Shown: positions 9,847-18,459 of the stretch, one piece after another
How positions within the stretch are numbered: the first letter of the stretch is position 1
How the letters are laid out: every line of letters begins with the position of its first letter
Source: an uncultured Candidatus Nitrosopumilus sp.
Lineage (GTDB): Archaea > Thermoproteota > Nitrososphaeria > Nitrososphaerales > Nitrosopumilaceae
DNA: 34,807 nucleotides
Assembly (NCBI GenBank): GCA_905479565.1
Contig: CAJQMY010000064.1
Coordinates: forward strand, 1 to 34,807
Direction of reading: 5' to 3'
The notes under the pieces: generated by a model
What the model was told of the DNA's origin: nothing
What the model saw: only the letters and a program-made list of their open reading frames with translations
Database searches by the model: none
Translations under genes and position numbers: made by a program

Positions 9847-10413
9847 ATCATAATCCTGTTTAGAGTTTAAATTAAAAGCAATTCTCTCATCATCAATTAT
9901 GATGTAATTCTCATCCATATTTTCTAGAGAAGAAATTTTTTCCGAATTTACCAAAGAAATTCCAGTGTAATGACATGTTTGACTATTAAAATTAACAGAG
10001 AAATCAGATTTTAGACCAAGAGTAGTTAAGAATTTATTAGTCACAAGAATACTAGTCCAGGTTTTTTTAGGATCAAATTGATTGATAATTTTTTTGATTA
10101 TTTCTTCATCAATTAAAGGTAAATCACCAGACGTAACTAAAACATGATCATTGATGATTCTCAATGTTGAATTTAGATCTTCTACATAACCAATTCCAGA
10201 TGTATCAAGAGTTTCGATATCATTTTCTTCCAATAGTTTTTTTGTCTTTGGAGAATTACAACTAGTAGTGGCTATAATTTTTGAAAAAGAGTTTGAATTT
10301 TTTAATGAATCTATTACATGGAGAATTACAGGTTTTTTAAATTTGAGTAAGAGCTTTTCATCATCTAAATTCATTCTAGTACCTTTGCCGCCAGCCATTA
10401 CAAGACCAATCAT
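9829..10413 (-). CDS. cobY: GTP:adenosylcobinamide-phosphate guanylyltransferase
   Basis: A 194-aa MobA-like nucleotidyltransferase. The N-terminal MAGGKGTRM is the NTP-binding loop and VTSGDLPLI carries the metal Asp. In archaea CobY replaces bacterial CobU and transfers GMP to adenosylcobinamide phosphate. Position decides the call over molybdopterin or sugar nucleotidyltransferases: it is the last gene of the cobD-cobQ-cbiB-cobS operon and overlaps cobS by 4 nt (ATGA). Confidence 0.88.
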   Translation of the reverse strand: MIGLVMAGGKGTRMNLDDEKLLLKFKKPVILHVIDSLKNSNSFSKIIATTSCNSPKTKKLLEENDIETLDTSGIGYVEDLNSTLRIINDHVLVTSGDLPLIDEEIIKKIINQFDPKKTWTSILVTNKFLTTLGLKSDFSVNFNSQTCHYTGISLVNSEKISSLENMDENYIIIDDERIAFNLNSKQDYDLFGTT

Positions 10414-11150
10414 ATCGAAACAAACACCATCAAAGAAGCTAATCTAGTAAATTCGTTAGTAGCACCCAATACGTCACCAGTAATGCCACCAAAACTACGA
10501 GTAGACAAAGCTAAGAGAAACATAGTCAAAATAATAGTTACACCAAGCATTATCAAACCTGTTATTTCACCAATTAAAATTACAGGAATTAGCATGATAA
10601 GTAATGCTGCAGTAAGTTTTTTTTTATCTTTCATAAATTCAACAAAAGGGGAATTTGAGCCTAATGAAGCTGATTTACCTAGACTGGCCATCAAAACCAT
10701 TGAAAATTTTGCCAAAATTTCACTAATCAAAATTGCCTTAAACAAATCAAATCCACTTGTAAGAGAAATAGTAATTATCAAACCAATAAGATACAATACA
10801 ATTGTAACAATACCTGCTGAACCTGTGGAAAGATCTTTCATGGCTTTAAGTTTTTTATCTTTTGAACCTTTTACCATCAATCCATCTGCAAAATCAGCCA
10901 AACCATCCGCATGATGTATTCCAGTAATTATTACAATAGATGCAACAACTAACAAACTAACCAACAAAGGTTCTAAGAAAAAAGATAATCCAAAACCTAA
11001 TGAACCAACTAAAAGCCCAATAACAATTCCAACTACAGGAAACATGAACATGTATTTTGCAATATTATCTAACGAAGCATTTGTAGATGGAAATATTGTT
11101 AAAAATGAAAAAACAGATCCAATTTCTTTAAACATGTATCCACCATCCAA
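10410..11150 (-). CDS. cobS: Adenosylcobinamide-GDP ribazoletransferase (cobalamin 5'-phosphate synthase)
   Basis: A 246-aa integral membrane protein with several hydrophobic helices. It carries the CobS signatures HHADGLADFADGLM, DLSTGSAGIV and FGGITGDVLGATNE. It joins adenosylcobinamide-GDP to alpha-ribazole (phosphate), closing the nucleotide loop. The longest frame starts at 11150 and overlaps cbiB by 23 nt. ATG at 11133-11135 (MFKEIGSVFSF) matches the family N-terminus better and reduces the overlap to 8 nt. Confidence 0.94.
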   Translation of the reverse strand: MDGGYMFKEIGSVFSFLTIFPSTNASLDNIAKYMFMFPVVGIVIGLLVGSLGFGLSFFLEPLLVSLLVVASIVIITGIHHADGLADFADGLMVKGSKDKKLKAMKDLSTGSAGIVTIVLYLIGLIITISLTSGFDLFKAILISEILAKFSMVLMASLGKSASLGSNSPFVEFMKDKKKLTAALLIMLIPVILIGEITGLIMLGVTIILTMFLLALSTRSFGGITGDVLGATNEFTRLASLMVFVSI

Positions 11151-12099
11151 GCATAGATAAGATAGAAATTATTGGAATGGAAACAATTCCAAAAAAAAGT
11201 ACAGAAGTAAGTTTCATTATGGATATTGCAGAATGCACATGTTCATATGTTAGAATGGTTTTACCATCACCCAGTTTGTAATGGTTGATTTTTTCAAATT
11301 TTGTTTCTAAAGCTCCAGCTAAAGCGGCCATAGGATATCCAGCATTAGGACTTTCAGTTTTTTTTCCATCTCTAATCATTATTTTGTAAGATTCTTTCCA
11401 ATTGTTTTGTAAAATCGCAGCAGAGATTATCATTATCAACCCTGTAAGTCTAGATGGAATGTAATTTAGAATGCTGTCACAAGTTGCTGCAAACCAACCA
11501 ACATTTTTAAAAATATCAGTCTTGTATCCAATCATTGAATCTGCGGTGTTAATCACTCTATATACGAATGCTCCAGGTAATCCGAGAAGAGCATAATAGA
11601 ATAATGGTCCAGTAATCCCATCAACTGTATTTTCACTTATACTTTCAAGTACTCCTGAAAGTACATGATTTCTGTCTAAATTTTTGGTATTTCGCTTAAC
11701 AATCATAGATAGATGGATTCTTGCCAAATCAAGATTGTCCTGATCTAAGGATTCAAGAACAGATTTTGCATGTTTTTCCATTCCACGAATAGCAATTGTA
11801 GTTTTAAATAGCAATCCACCAACAATTATGGAAATAATCAATGAAACATAGTCAATAGTTATCAAAGTAATTCCAATATTTAATGCAAAAAGTAACACAA
11901 TTACTAAACCGGAAATAATAGCAACTACACAGACACCACCAAATTTTTCTATCATAGGATGTTGATTTTTTGCTAGAGGAGTAAGCTTAGCAATTAAAAT
12001 TCCAATCCAAGCTGTAGGGTGGTATTTATTTTTAGGATCTCCAAACTTAAAATCTAGTAAAATAGCTAATCCAATTACAAAAATAGATTCAATGATCAT
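11128..12099 (-). CDS. cbiB: Adenosylcobinamide-phosphate synthase
   Basis: A 323-aa membrane protein of the CbiB/CobD family, which attaches the aminopropanol (phosphate) arm to adenosylcobyric acid. Signatures include LLDFKFGDPKNKYHPTAWIG at the N-terminus, SENTVDGITGPLFYYALLG, YRVINTADSMIGYK and ESPNAGYPMAALAGALE. Four to five hydrophobic helices are visible. It overlaps the cobQ stop by 4 nt (ATGA), indicating tight operon coupling. The product of the cobD-like aminotransferase homologue upstream is its expected co-substrate. Confidence 0.95.
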   Translation of the reverse strand: MIIESIFVIGLAILLDFKFGDPKNKYHPTAWIGILIAKLTPLAKNQHPMIEKFGGVCVVAIISGLVIVLLFALNIGITLITIDYVSLIISIIVGGLLFKTTIAIRGMEKHAKSVLESLDQDNLDLARIHLSMIVKRNTKNLDRNHVLSGVLESISENTVDGITGPLFYYALLGLPGAFVYRVINTADSMIGYKTDIFKNVGWFAATCDSILNYIPSRLTGLIMIISAAILQNNWKESYKIMIRDGKKTESPNAGYPMAALAGALETKFEKINHYKLGDGKTILTYEHVHSAISIMKLTSVLFFGIVSIPIISILSMLGWWIHV

Positions 12100-12935
12100 T
12101 GTAGCATATTTTCAATCGATTTTATATCAATATGGAATTTGACAGTTTTTGCCAATTTATTTAATTCATCATCAATTTTTGAAATATTTTTCTTAGTCCA
12201 TCGAATGTCTTTAGGAATAGCATTAAGCGAATCCTCTTCAGGTAAGTCTATTGGGATTAATGGGATAGTGCCTACAACAGGTATCTTTGTAATGCCTTTG
12301 AGTTTTTGAAATCCAGGTTTTAGTACGTCTAAGTCTCCTCTAAATTTGTTAAAGATGAAACCTTTTACAAGTTTTTGATATTTTTTCTCAATTAAAGACA
12401 TTGTTCCAACAAAACTTGCAAAAGAACCACCTTTGTCAATATCTGAAACCAGTAATACAGAAGCATTTGCTTTTTGAGCAATTCTCATATTTGCAATGTC
12501 AAATTTTTGTAAATTAATTTCAGCTGGAGAGCCTGCACCTTCTAAAATAACTAAATCAAAATTTTTTTGCAGTGTTTTAAGAGATTTTACTGCAAGATCA
12601 ATTCCTTTATCATTTACAAATTTTTCATAGTATTCTTTTGCGCGTAATTTCTTGTATCGTTTTCCATTTAGATATACAATACTGTTGTAGTTACCTATGG
12701 GTTTTAATAAAATTGGATTTAGATCAGGAGTAATTTTACATCTCGAACCAATAGCCTGAATTGCTTGGGCACGGGATATTTCAAATTCAGGCGTAACATA
12801 TGTGAAATTAGACATATTTTGAGATTTGTAAGGTGCAACACTGTAACCTTTATCAGAAAAAATTCTGCAAAGCGCTGCCACTAACGTTGTTTTTCCAGCT
12901 CCAGAAGAAGTGCCTTGAATCATCAAAGATTTCAT
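12096..12935 (-). CDS. cobQ: Cobyric acid synthase, short form without the amidotransferase domain
   Basis: A 279-aa protein homologous to the synthetase half of CobQ/CbiP. It has the P-loop GTSSGAGKTTL (8-18), APYKSQNMSNFTY, the conserved SRAQAIQA, a metal-binding EGAGSPAEINL, SDIDKGGSFAS, FNKFRGD and LPEEDSL. Full-length CobQ is about 480-500 aa and adds a glutamine amidotransferase domain, which is absent here. The gene ends cleanly inside the cbiB start (ATGA), so no remnant follows. Four carboxyl groups of the corrin must be amidated; without this domain the enzyme would need free ammonia or a separate glutaminase. Confidence 0.88.
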   Translation of the reverse strand: MKSLMIQGTSSGAGKTTLVAALCRIFSDKGYSVAPYKSQNMSNFTYVTPEFEISRAQAIQAIGSRCKITPDLNPILLKPIGNYNSIVYLNGKRYKKLRAKEYYEKFVNDKGIDLAVKSLKTLQKNFDLVILEGAGSPAEINLQKFDIANMRIAQKANASVLLVSDIDKGGSFASFVGTMSLIEKKYQKLVKGFIFNKFRGDLDVLKPGFQKLKGITKIPVVGTIPLIPIDLPEEDSLNAIPKDIRWTKKNISKIDDELNKLAKTVKFHIDIKSIENMLQ

Positions 12936-14014
12936 TTTATTTTCTCCAATGCATTTACAAGTTTTAGATTGTCTTTATGTGATTTAACGGCAATTCTAAC
13001 ATGATGATTATCCAATCCTCTAAAATTTTTACAATCTCTAATCAAAATTTTATGTTTAAGTAATTTTTTTTGTAATTGAGTTGAATTGTTTTTTATTTTT
13101 ATTAAAATGAAATTTGTCGAAGAACTATTACAATCAAATCCATTTAATTTATTAATTTTATTTATTAAAAAAATTAATTCTTTTTTGATTATAGAATTTG
13201 ACTTGTCAAGATGTGACTTATTTTTAAGAGCAATATCTGCTGCATCTTGAGCTAATGAATTCACACTCCATGGAATTTTTATTTTTTGTAAAATATCAAT
13301 TATTTCTTTTGAGCCTGCCGCATATCCAATACGAATTCCAGGTAACGCAAATGATTTTGTCAATGAACGTAGAACAAAAAGATTTTTGTATTTTTTAACA
13401 TATGATATTACTGATTCATTTGATTCTGGAACCATTTCTATAAAACATTCATCTAAAAATACAATTGTAGATAATTTTTTTGCTTTTTTAATTATTTGAA
13501 GTAATTGATTTTTTAATAACAAATTCCCTGTGGGGTTATTTGGATTACAAATGAATACGCATCCATTTTTTGGAATTTTTGAAATAAAAATATCAAGATT
13601 TTCAGATAAATTCATTGTTTTAAAATATGAAATTTGACATTCATTAAGTTTAGATACTGTTTCATATTCTTGAAAAGTTGGAATCGGAATCAACACTTTA
13701 GTTTTTTTAGATAAAAATGCAAAACAAAAATTATAAAGAATTTCAATCGCCCCATTACCAACTATCAAATGTGATTTTTCTAATTTTGTATATTTTTTTA
13801 AGCTTGAAATCACAGCTGATGAACTAGAGTCTGGATAGTGTTTGATATTTTCAATGTTTTTTTTAAGCAGTTTTTTTACAGTTAATGGAATACCTGCAGG
13901 CGATATATTCGAGCTAAAATCAATTATTTGTGAATCAGTACTTTGTGAAAGATTTAGTCCCCCATGAACTACGGGTGTATGATTAATGATCGAGGATTTT
14001 GTTCGTATTTTCAC
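12932..14014 (-). CDS. cobD: Threonine-phosphate decarboxylase-like PLP enzyme (CobD/HisC family)
   Basis: A 360-aa fold-type I PLP enzyme. VVHGGLN and DFSSNISPAGIP at the N-terminus are typical of CobD/CobC, ICNPNNPTGN binds the cofactor, FLDECFIEM carries the PLP Asp, and SLTKSFALPGIRIGYA holds the Schiff-base Lys. CobD makes (R)-1-amino-2-propanol phosphate from threonine phosphate. Histidinol-phosphate aminotransferase is the close alternative, but the gene is first of a cobalamin operon and overlaps cobQ by 4 nt. The start is GTG at 14012-14014. Confidence 0.88.
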   Translation of the reverse strand: MKIRTKSSIINHTPVVHGGLNLSQSTDSQIIDFSSNISPAGIPLTVKKLLKKNIENIKHYPDSSSSAVISSLKKYTKLEKSHLIVGNGAIEILYNFCFAFLSKKTKVLIPIPTFQEYETVSKLNECQISYFKTMNLSENLDIFISKIPKNGCVFICNPNNPTGNLLLKNQLLQIIKKAKKLSTIVFLDECFIEMVPESNESVISYVKKYKNLFVLRSLTKSFALPGIRIGYAAGSKEIIDILQKIKIPWSVNSLAQDAADIALKNKSHLDKSNSIIKKELIFLINKINKLNGFDCNSSSTNFILIKIKNNSTQLQKKLLKHKILIRDCKNFRGLDNHHVRIAVKSHKDNLKLVNALEKIK

Positions 14015-14096
14015 AGTTCAAAATAGAATTAGCCGATTTAGTATGTTTTGGTAATACAGAAAACGATTATTAGTTGAAAGTACCAATACTCAAAAT

Positions 14097-15173
14097 ATGA
14101 GTAAAAAAAGAGTGGCAATCATTGGAGTTACAGGTTCTGTTGGTCAGGAATTTGTTCAATCATTAAATAATCATCCATGGTTTGAAGTTACTCAAATTGC
14201 AGCATCCTCACGTTCAGCAGGAAAAAAATATCTGGATTCTATTAAAGATGCAAACGGAATAGTAGCATGGGATGTAGGTGGAGAAATCCCAGAATATATC
14301 AAAGAAATGACAGTAAAATCAGTTGGTGAGTTAGATGCTTCGCAATTGGATTTAATATTTTCAGCAGTTGAATCAGAAGCAGCTAGAGATATAGAAACTA
14401 AGATGGCTGCAGATTTACCAGTTATCTCTACAAGTTCTGCTTTTAGATATGAAGATGATGTACCAATACTAATTCCTGGAATTAATGATGAACAAACAGA
14501 ATTACTTGAGACTCAAAAAAAGAATAGAAACTGGAAAGGTTGGGTGGCACCACTGCCAAATTGTACTACAACGGGTTTAGCAATTACACTAAAACCATTA
14601 CTTGAAAAATACGGTGCAAAAAAAGTCATGATGACTTCAATGCAAGCAATATCAGGAGGAGGAAAATCAGGAGTATCTGCAATGGGAATTACTGACAACA
14701 TTATTCCATATATTCCAAAAGAAGAAGGCAAGGTAAGATTAGAAACAAGAAAAATTTTGGGCAAGTTAGTAAACGGAAAAATTGAAGACGCAGATATTAG
14801 AATTAGTTGTACTTGCACCAGAGTTCCTGTAATAGATGGGCATACAGAATCAGTTTTTGTAGAGACTACAGAAAAAATAGATCCCGTGAAAGCAAAAGAG
14901 ACCTATGATCAATGTAATAAAGATATTTCAATATCAGGACTACCGTCTGCTCCTGAAAAGTACTATGCATTTCATGAAGATCCAACTAGACCTCAACCAA
15001 GAATGGAAAGAACTGTGGGAGAGGGAATGACTACAACTATTGGAAGAGTTGAAACTGAAGAATTATTTGATAACGGTTTGAAATACATGTTGTTTTCTCA
15101 TAATAAAAAAATGGGTTCAGCAAAAGGAGCAGTTTTGTTGGCAGAGATGTTATACAAAAAAGGTAAGATTTAG
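14097..15173 (+). CDS. asd: Aspartate-semialdehyde dehydrogenase
   Basis: A 358-aa archaeal-type Asd that reduces aspartyl phosphate to aspartate semialdehyde on the way to threonine, methionine and lysine. NADP binding is at AIIGVTGSVGQEF (8-20). The catalytic Cys is C156 in PLPNCTTTGL, and the base is H249 in VIDGHTESV. SAMQ-type SMQAISGGGKSG and the final HNKKMGSAKGAVLLAEML are conserved. Sulfolobales malonyl-CoA reductase is a paralogue of this family; SAFRYEDDVPILIPGIN favours true Asd. A TATA-like GATTATTAGT lies about 26 nt before the ATG. Threonine phosphate, fed by this pathway, is the substrate of the divergent cobD. Confidence 0.92.
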   Translation: MSKKRVAIIGVTGSVGQEFVQSLNNHPWFEVTQIAASSRSAGKKYLDSIKDANGIVAWDVGGEIPEYIKEMTVKSVGELDASQLDLIFSAVESEAARDIETKMAADLPVISTSSAFRYEDDVPILIPGINDEQTELLETQKKNRNWKGWVAPLPNCTTTGLAITLKPLLEKYGAKKVMMTSMQAISGGGKSGVSAMGITDNIIPYIPKEEGKVRLETRKILGKLVNGKIEDADIRISCTCTRVPVIDGHTESVFVETTEKIDPVKAKETYDQCNKDISISGLPSAPEKYYAFHEDPTRPQPRMERTVGEGMTTTIGRVETEELFDNGLKYMLFSHNKKMGSAKGAVLLAEMLYKKGKI

Positions 15174-15202
15174 AAAATTTATTGCAATTTTTACAATAAT
15201 AA

Positions 15203-15211
15203 CTTTATAAG
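15203..15211 (+). promoter_or_regulatory. TATA box of the Lrp/AsnC gene
   Basis: CTTTATAAG is centred at 15207 in an AT-rich spacer. Archaeal transcription starts about 26 nt downstream, here near 15233. This places the start of translation at or just after 15236 and supports the position of the damaged start discussed for the Lrp gene. Confidence 0.6.
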
Positions 15212-15244
15212 ATCCAGAAAACTAGATCGACTCAGGTGTTTTAG

Positions 15245-15712
15245 ACGGCAAAAGTAGATGACTTAGATTTACAAATTTTATCAGAATTATCAAACGATGC
15301 TTCAATTTCTGTTCCTCGTTTATCAAAAAAAATCAATGTAAACTCATCTGTCGTCTATTCAAGAATCAAACGATTAGTTAAGAAAAAACTGATTGAACGT
15401 TTTACAATTATTGTCAATGACGAAGAACTTGGTTACAATGTTAAGGCATTAACTGGAATCAATATGGATACAAAAAAACGAGATCACATAATTGATGAAC
15501 TATTCAAAATAGATGGAGTAAGAGAAGTTGCAGAAGTTACAGGTAGATTTGACATTCTAGTTACAATGTATTCAAAATCATTAGATCAAATACATAAAAT
15601 GGTCTCTGAACGAATTGGTAGAATTGAAGGAATTCAGTCGTCTGAATCATTCATCGAAATGAAATCACGAATGAAAGCAATGCCATATATGCCATCAAAG
15701 GATAGTGACTGA
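15245..15712 (+). CDS. Lrp/AsnC-family transcriptional regulator, start codon unclear
   Basis: About 155 residues with an N-terminal winged HTH (DDLDLQILSELSNDASISVP, then a recognition helix in NVNSSVVYSRIKRL) and a C-terminal RAM ligand-binding domain (VREVAEVTGRFDILVTM, GIQSSESFIEM). The frame is open from ACG at 15245 but has no ATG, GTG or TTG until ATG 15464, which would delete the whole DNA-binding domain. Upstream in frame is GTG TTT TAG (15236-15244). A single extra A in TTAGACGGC would hide a TTG start; ACG initiation is the alternative. It lies just ahead of heme O synthase, separated by 2 nt. Confidence 0.85.
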   Translation, partial: TAKVDDLDLQILSELSNDASISVPRLSKKINVNSSVVYSRIKRLVKKKLIERFTIIVNDEELGYNVKALTGINMDTKKRDHIIDELFKIDGVREVAEVTGRFDILVTMYSKSLDQIHKMVSERIGRIEGIQSSESFIEMKSRMKAMPYMPSKDSD

Positions 15713-15714
15713 TA

Positions 15715-16644
15715 TTGCAAAAACAAAAGTCTGAATCTAGAGTAGCAGTATACTACGAATTAACGAAACCAAAAATTTGGTATTTACTAGTTTTTACAGC
15801 ATTTGGCGCAGCATTAACTGCTTCCAATATTTACGATATAGAAATATCTCCAGCGACATGGTTGTTGATGTTATTCTCAGTTGCTGCTGGTTCAGCAGCT
15901 GCAAATACTTTGACCAACTATCACGATAAAGATATTGATGCCATTATGGAAAGAACTAAAGACAGACCATTACCATCAAAAAGAATCTATCCTGCAGTAA
16001 AGGCAAGGAATTTTGGATTAGCGTTAGCAGGCATCTCCTTGGTTCTAGCATTTGGAATTTCTTTTACAACAACATTAGAACAAGGGGCATGGGCAACTGC
16101 TTTCATTGCATTTGGATTAGTAAACAACATTATAATTTACTCATATGTTTTAAAACGAAATTCTAGGACTAACATAATTTTAGGTGGATTATGTGGAGGC
16201 TCACCACCAATGATTGGATGGGTTGCAGTAAGCATGTCAGATTTATGGACAATGGGTCTTGCTATGGCAGGTTTAGTATTTATCTGGATTCCAATGCATA
16301 TTTGGGCACTCACTTTACATTTCAAAGAAGATTATAACAAAGTCAATGTTCCAATGTTGACTGCAGTACAATCAGAAAAAACTTCTGCAAGAGCTATTGC
16401 AATTTCAACTGTTGTAATGGTATTGTTTTCAATTGCTCCATTTTTCATTACAACTCAAAGCGGAGACGAAATGGTCGGAGCAGTGTATCTATGGACTGCA
16501 ATTGCCTCAGGTGTATTAATGGTTGGATTATCAGCATGGGTCATAATTAAACCAATGGAAAAAGCAGCCTGGACATTGTTTAAATTCTCCAGTCCTTACT
16601 TGGCAGTATTATTTATTGCACTAATGGTCGATTCGGCATTATAA
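15715..16644 (+). CDS. ctaB: Protoheme IX farnesyltransferase (heme O synthase)
   Basis: A 309-aa UbiA-family membrane prenyltransferase that adds farnesyl to heme B to give heme O for a haem-copper terminal oxidase. It has the first Asp-rich motif DKDIDAIMERTKDRPLP, the second in FKEDYNKVNVPMLTAV, and the linking GGLCGGSPPMIGW typical of CtaB. Eight to nine hydrophobic helices are visible. TTG at 15715 starts 2 nt after the Lrp stop, so the two genes share a transcript. Its 3' end overlaps the minus-strand gene at 16639 by 6 nt. Confidence 0.95.
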   Translation: MQKQKSESRVAVYYELTKPKIWYLLVFTAFGAALTASNIYDIEISPATWLLMLFSVAAGSAAANTLTNYHDKDIDAIMERTKDRPLPSKRIYPAVKARNFGLALAGISLVLAFGISFTTTLEQGAWATAFIAFGLVNNIIIYSYVLKRNSRTNIILGGLCGGSPPMIGWVAVSMSDLWTMGLAMAGLVFIWIPMHIWALTLHFKEDYNKVNVPMLTAVQSEKTSARAIAISTVVMVLFSIAPFFITTQSGDEMVGAVYLWTAIASGVLMVGLSAWVIIKPMEKAAWTLFKFSSPYLAVLFIALMVDSAL

Positions 16645-16872
16645 AATACCTACCTTATCATCTAAGTTGTTCAATTCTTTAGTAATTTCAGAATGATTTT
16701 CTATCAAAATTTTAAGTTCATTTTTTAATTCTTCAGAATTCCATTTAGACGAAATTAAAGATGTCAATTTTGCAACAATTTTCCACTGAATGTTATTTTG
16801 ATCATCAATTAATTTTAAAAATCGTGCTCCCTTTTCTTCATCATTCATACTTTTTTGACATTTTACAATCAT
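16639..16872 (-). CDS. Small hypothetical helical protein
   Basis: A 77-aa, charged, mostly helical protein with no recognised family. The longest frame starts at ATG 16872; ATG 16848 (MNDEEKGARFLKLIDDQ) is a plausible alternative. It has no signal peptide or membrane segment. It is tail to tail with ctaB with 6 nt overlap and divergent from the 51-aa ORF at 16941. Confidence 0.6.
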   Translation of the reverse strand: MIVKCQKSMNDEEKGARFLKLIDDQNNIQWKIVAKLTSLISSKWNSEELKNELKILIENHSEITKELNNLDDKVGIL

Positions 16873-16940
16873 AAAAAGTTAGCATTAGTGATTATATCAT
16901 TTCAAAGTTTTATTAAGAAATAATAGGTATTTTTTTTCAA

Positions 16941-17096
16941 ATGCAATGTAGCATATCAGAATGCAAAGAAAAAGCTATGGAAACTGTAAAAATTAGTTTC
17001 AGGGAAACAAGAAATCTATGCAAAGTACATTACAAATTATTTGAAAACAAGGACAAAAAGTATAATCCAAAATTTTCAAAAGCGTCAGATTTTTAA
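16941..17096 (+). CDS. 51-aa putative zinc-binding protein
   Basis: ATG 16941 opens a 51-residue frame ending in TAA 17094-17096. It places C3, C8, C27 and H30 (CSISEC and CKVH) in a spacing suited to a small zinc site, followed by a basic tail. A TATA-like TTTTATTAAG sits about 30 nt upstream. Thaumarchaea carry many such small Cys/His proteins, but this one is not assigned to a family. Confidence 0.6.
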   Translation: MQCSISECKEKAMETVKISFRETRNLCKVHYKLFENKDKKYNPKFSKASDF

Positions 17097-17162
17097 TATT
17101 AAGATACTTTCACAGAATGGAATTGTTGAAAGATTTAACATCTACTATTTTCAAAGTACAAC

Positions 17163-17633
17163 ATGGCAGCCAAAAAAAAGAATAAGCCTAAGAAAACAGT
17201 AAAAAAAACGGTTTCTAAACCTAAAAAACAAATTTCAAATTCATCAAAAAAACTAGAATTTGAAAAATCTTGGAAAAACTACAATTATGCTTTGAATAGT
17301 TGGAAAGATTCTCTTGCACAGTGGCAAAATGCTACAAATGAAACTTTAATTACATATCATGATGTTTGCCAAAAAGCATTAGAATCAGATGCAGGATTGT
17401 TAAAAAAAGTTAGTTCAAGTTGGGAAAATACTTGGGATGAAATTGGACCTGAATACATCAAACAGCAAACAAAGATGATGGAAAATATATTTAAAGAAAC
17501 CAATATTGAATCAATTAAAAAATTCAATGGGCAATGGGAAAAATTTCTAAAATCATCTGGAGATGATTCAATTATAGCATACCAAGAGGCTATTAAAAAA
17601 TTTAATCAGGCGTGGCAATCAGGACAAATGTAA
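17163..17633 (+). CDS. Phasin-like / PhaE-like protein
   Basis: A 156-aa protein with a Lys-rich disordered N-terminus (residues 1-30) and a helical Trp-rich body (FEKSWKNYNYALNSWKDSLA, WQNATNET, SSSWENTWDEIG). The pattern resembles phasins and the PhaE subunit of class III polyhydroxyalkanoate synthase, which coat or nucleate PHA granules. A paralogue with clearer repeats lies at 27686-28099. No PHA synthase catalytic gene is in the window, so the link is by resemblance only. Confidence 0.6.
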   Translation: MAAKKKNKPKKTVKKTVSKPKKQISNSSKKLEFEKSWKNYNYALNSWKDSLAQWQNATNETLITYHDVCQKALESDAGLLKKVSSSWENTWDEIGPEYIKQQTKMMENIFKETNIESIKKFNGQWEKFLKSSGDDSIIAYQEAIKKFNQAWQSGQM

Positions 17634-17805
17634 CTATTTTTTAAAAAAAATTTACAAAACAAGTTTTTATTTTTTCATTTTAATTATTCTAAAAACTTCA
17701 TACCCATATACTGAGCAAATTCATCTAATTACAGGTCTACCATTTTTCATGATGGTTTCTAGATTTTTGATAATTTTTTATTTTATTCTTAACACAATAG
17801 GCTTC

Positions 17806-17949
17806 TTAAGAAGAAGATTCATGGTTTTTAATATTATCTGAATTATGAAGTTTATTTTCTATATCATCAAGTTTCTTGTTTTGTTTTCGTAATGTTTGAA
17901 TAATTTCATGTTCAGCATCTATGGTTTCTAATTTTTTAATTTTTTTTTT
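17806..17949 (-). other. Out-of-frame continuation of the DUF3892-like gene
   Basis: Directly after the A10 run (17940-17949), another frame stays open for about 45 codons to TAA 17806-17808. It encodes a coiled-coil-like tail including KLETIDAEHEIIQTLRKQ and KKLDDIENKLHNSDN. With nine instead of ten A the upstream protein would read straight into it. This is either a real frameshift mutation, an assembly error in a homopolymer, or slippage on the A-run. The remainder of 17634-17805 is AT-rich and shows no gene. Confidence 0.6.
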
Positions 17950-18430
17950 CTAATTTCTCAACTTGTGATAATTGTTCAGGAGTAGCTTCTTCTTCCTCCG
18001 GTTCAGTCATTGGTTCAGGTTGTAATTCTAATTCCTGAGAAAGTTCTTCTGCGGATTCCTTTGGTAATGAGCCTCTAGCACTAGAAGGTGGTTCAGGTTG
18101 TAATTCCAATTCCCGAATTGTTTCTACAAATGAAGATTCGGGTAAATCACCCAGATAATCCAATTTCACTTTATTTTTATCTATTCTAATGTAAGGACTA
18201 CCTCCAATTGAAAAAGTTCGAAGTTTGTTACCGTATTTCCAAGAATTTATCCCACTGTAAATTGTAATGTATGTAAATCCATTTTTTATGTCAGAAGCTA
18301 TGGTTAAACGATCTATAAATGTACCTTTAGTAATGCCACTATCAGCATCTTGATGTCGCATAGCTATTGAAATCAAATGTTCAGAATCATAGCTTACTTC
18401 TGAAATTAAGTAATCAGTCCATTTCTTCAT
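17936..18430 (-). CDS. DUF3892-like protein with acidic tail, probably frameshifted
   Basis: A 164-aa protein. Residues ~1-100 (MKKWTDYLISEVSY, FTYITIYSGI, SPYIRIDKNKVKLDYLGDLP) resemble DUF3892, a small beta-rich domain of unknown role. Residues 108-164 are acidic and Pro/Glu-rich, with the octapeptide ELELQPEP occurring twice. The frame ends at TAA within a poly-A tract on the minus strand, and the adjacent frame continues as a coiled coil (see 17806-17949). The intended product is probably about 206 aa. Confidence 0.65.
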   Translation of the reverse strand: MKKWTDYLISEVSYDSEHLISIAMRHQDADSGITKGTFIDRLTIASDIKNGFTYITIYSGINSWKYGNKLRTFSIGGSPYIRIDKNKVKLDYLGDLPESSFVETIRELELQPEPPSSARGSLPKESAEELSQELELQPEPMTEPEEEEATPEQLSQVEKLEKKN

Positions 18431-18459
18431 TACAAAAAATAATGATTAGTTTCTATTAA

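Noticed and set aside
15464-15712. 82-aa stand-alone RAM-domain protein
   Set aside because: The upstream codons encode a clear HTH in the same frame, so this is the C-terminal half of an Lrp/AsnC regulator.
17802-17813. 12-bp palindrome CTTCTTAAGAAG as an operator
   Set aside because: Part of it is the end of the coiled-coil continuation (Ser codons and TAA); no promoter is nearby.
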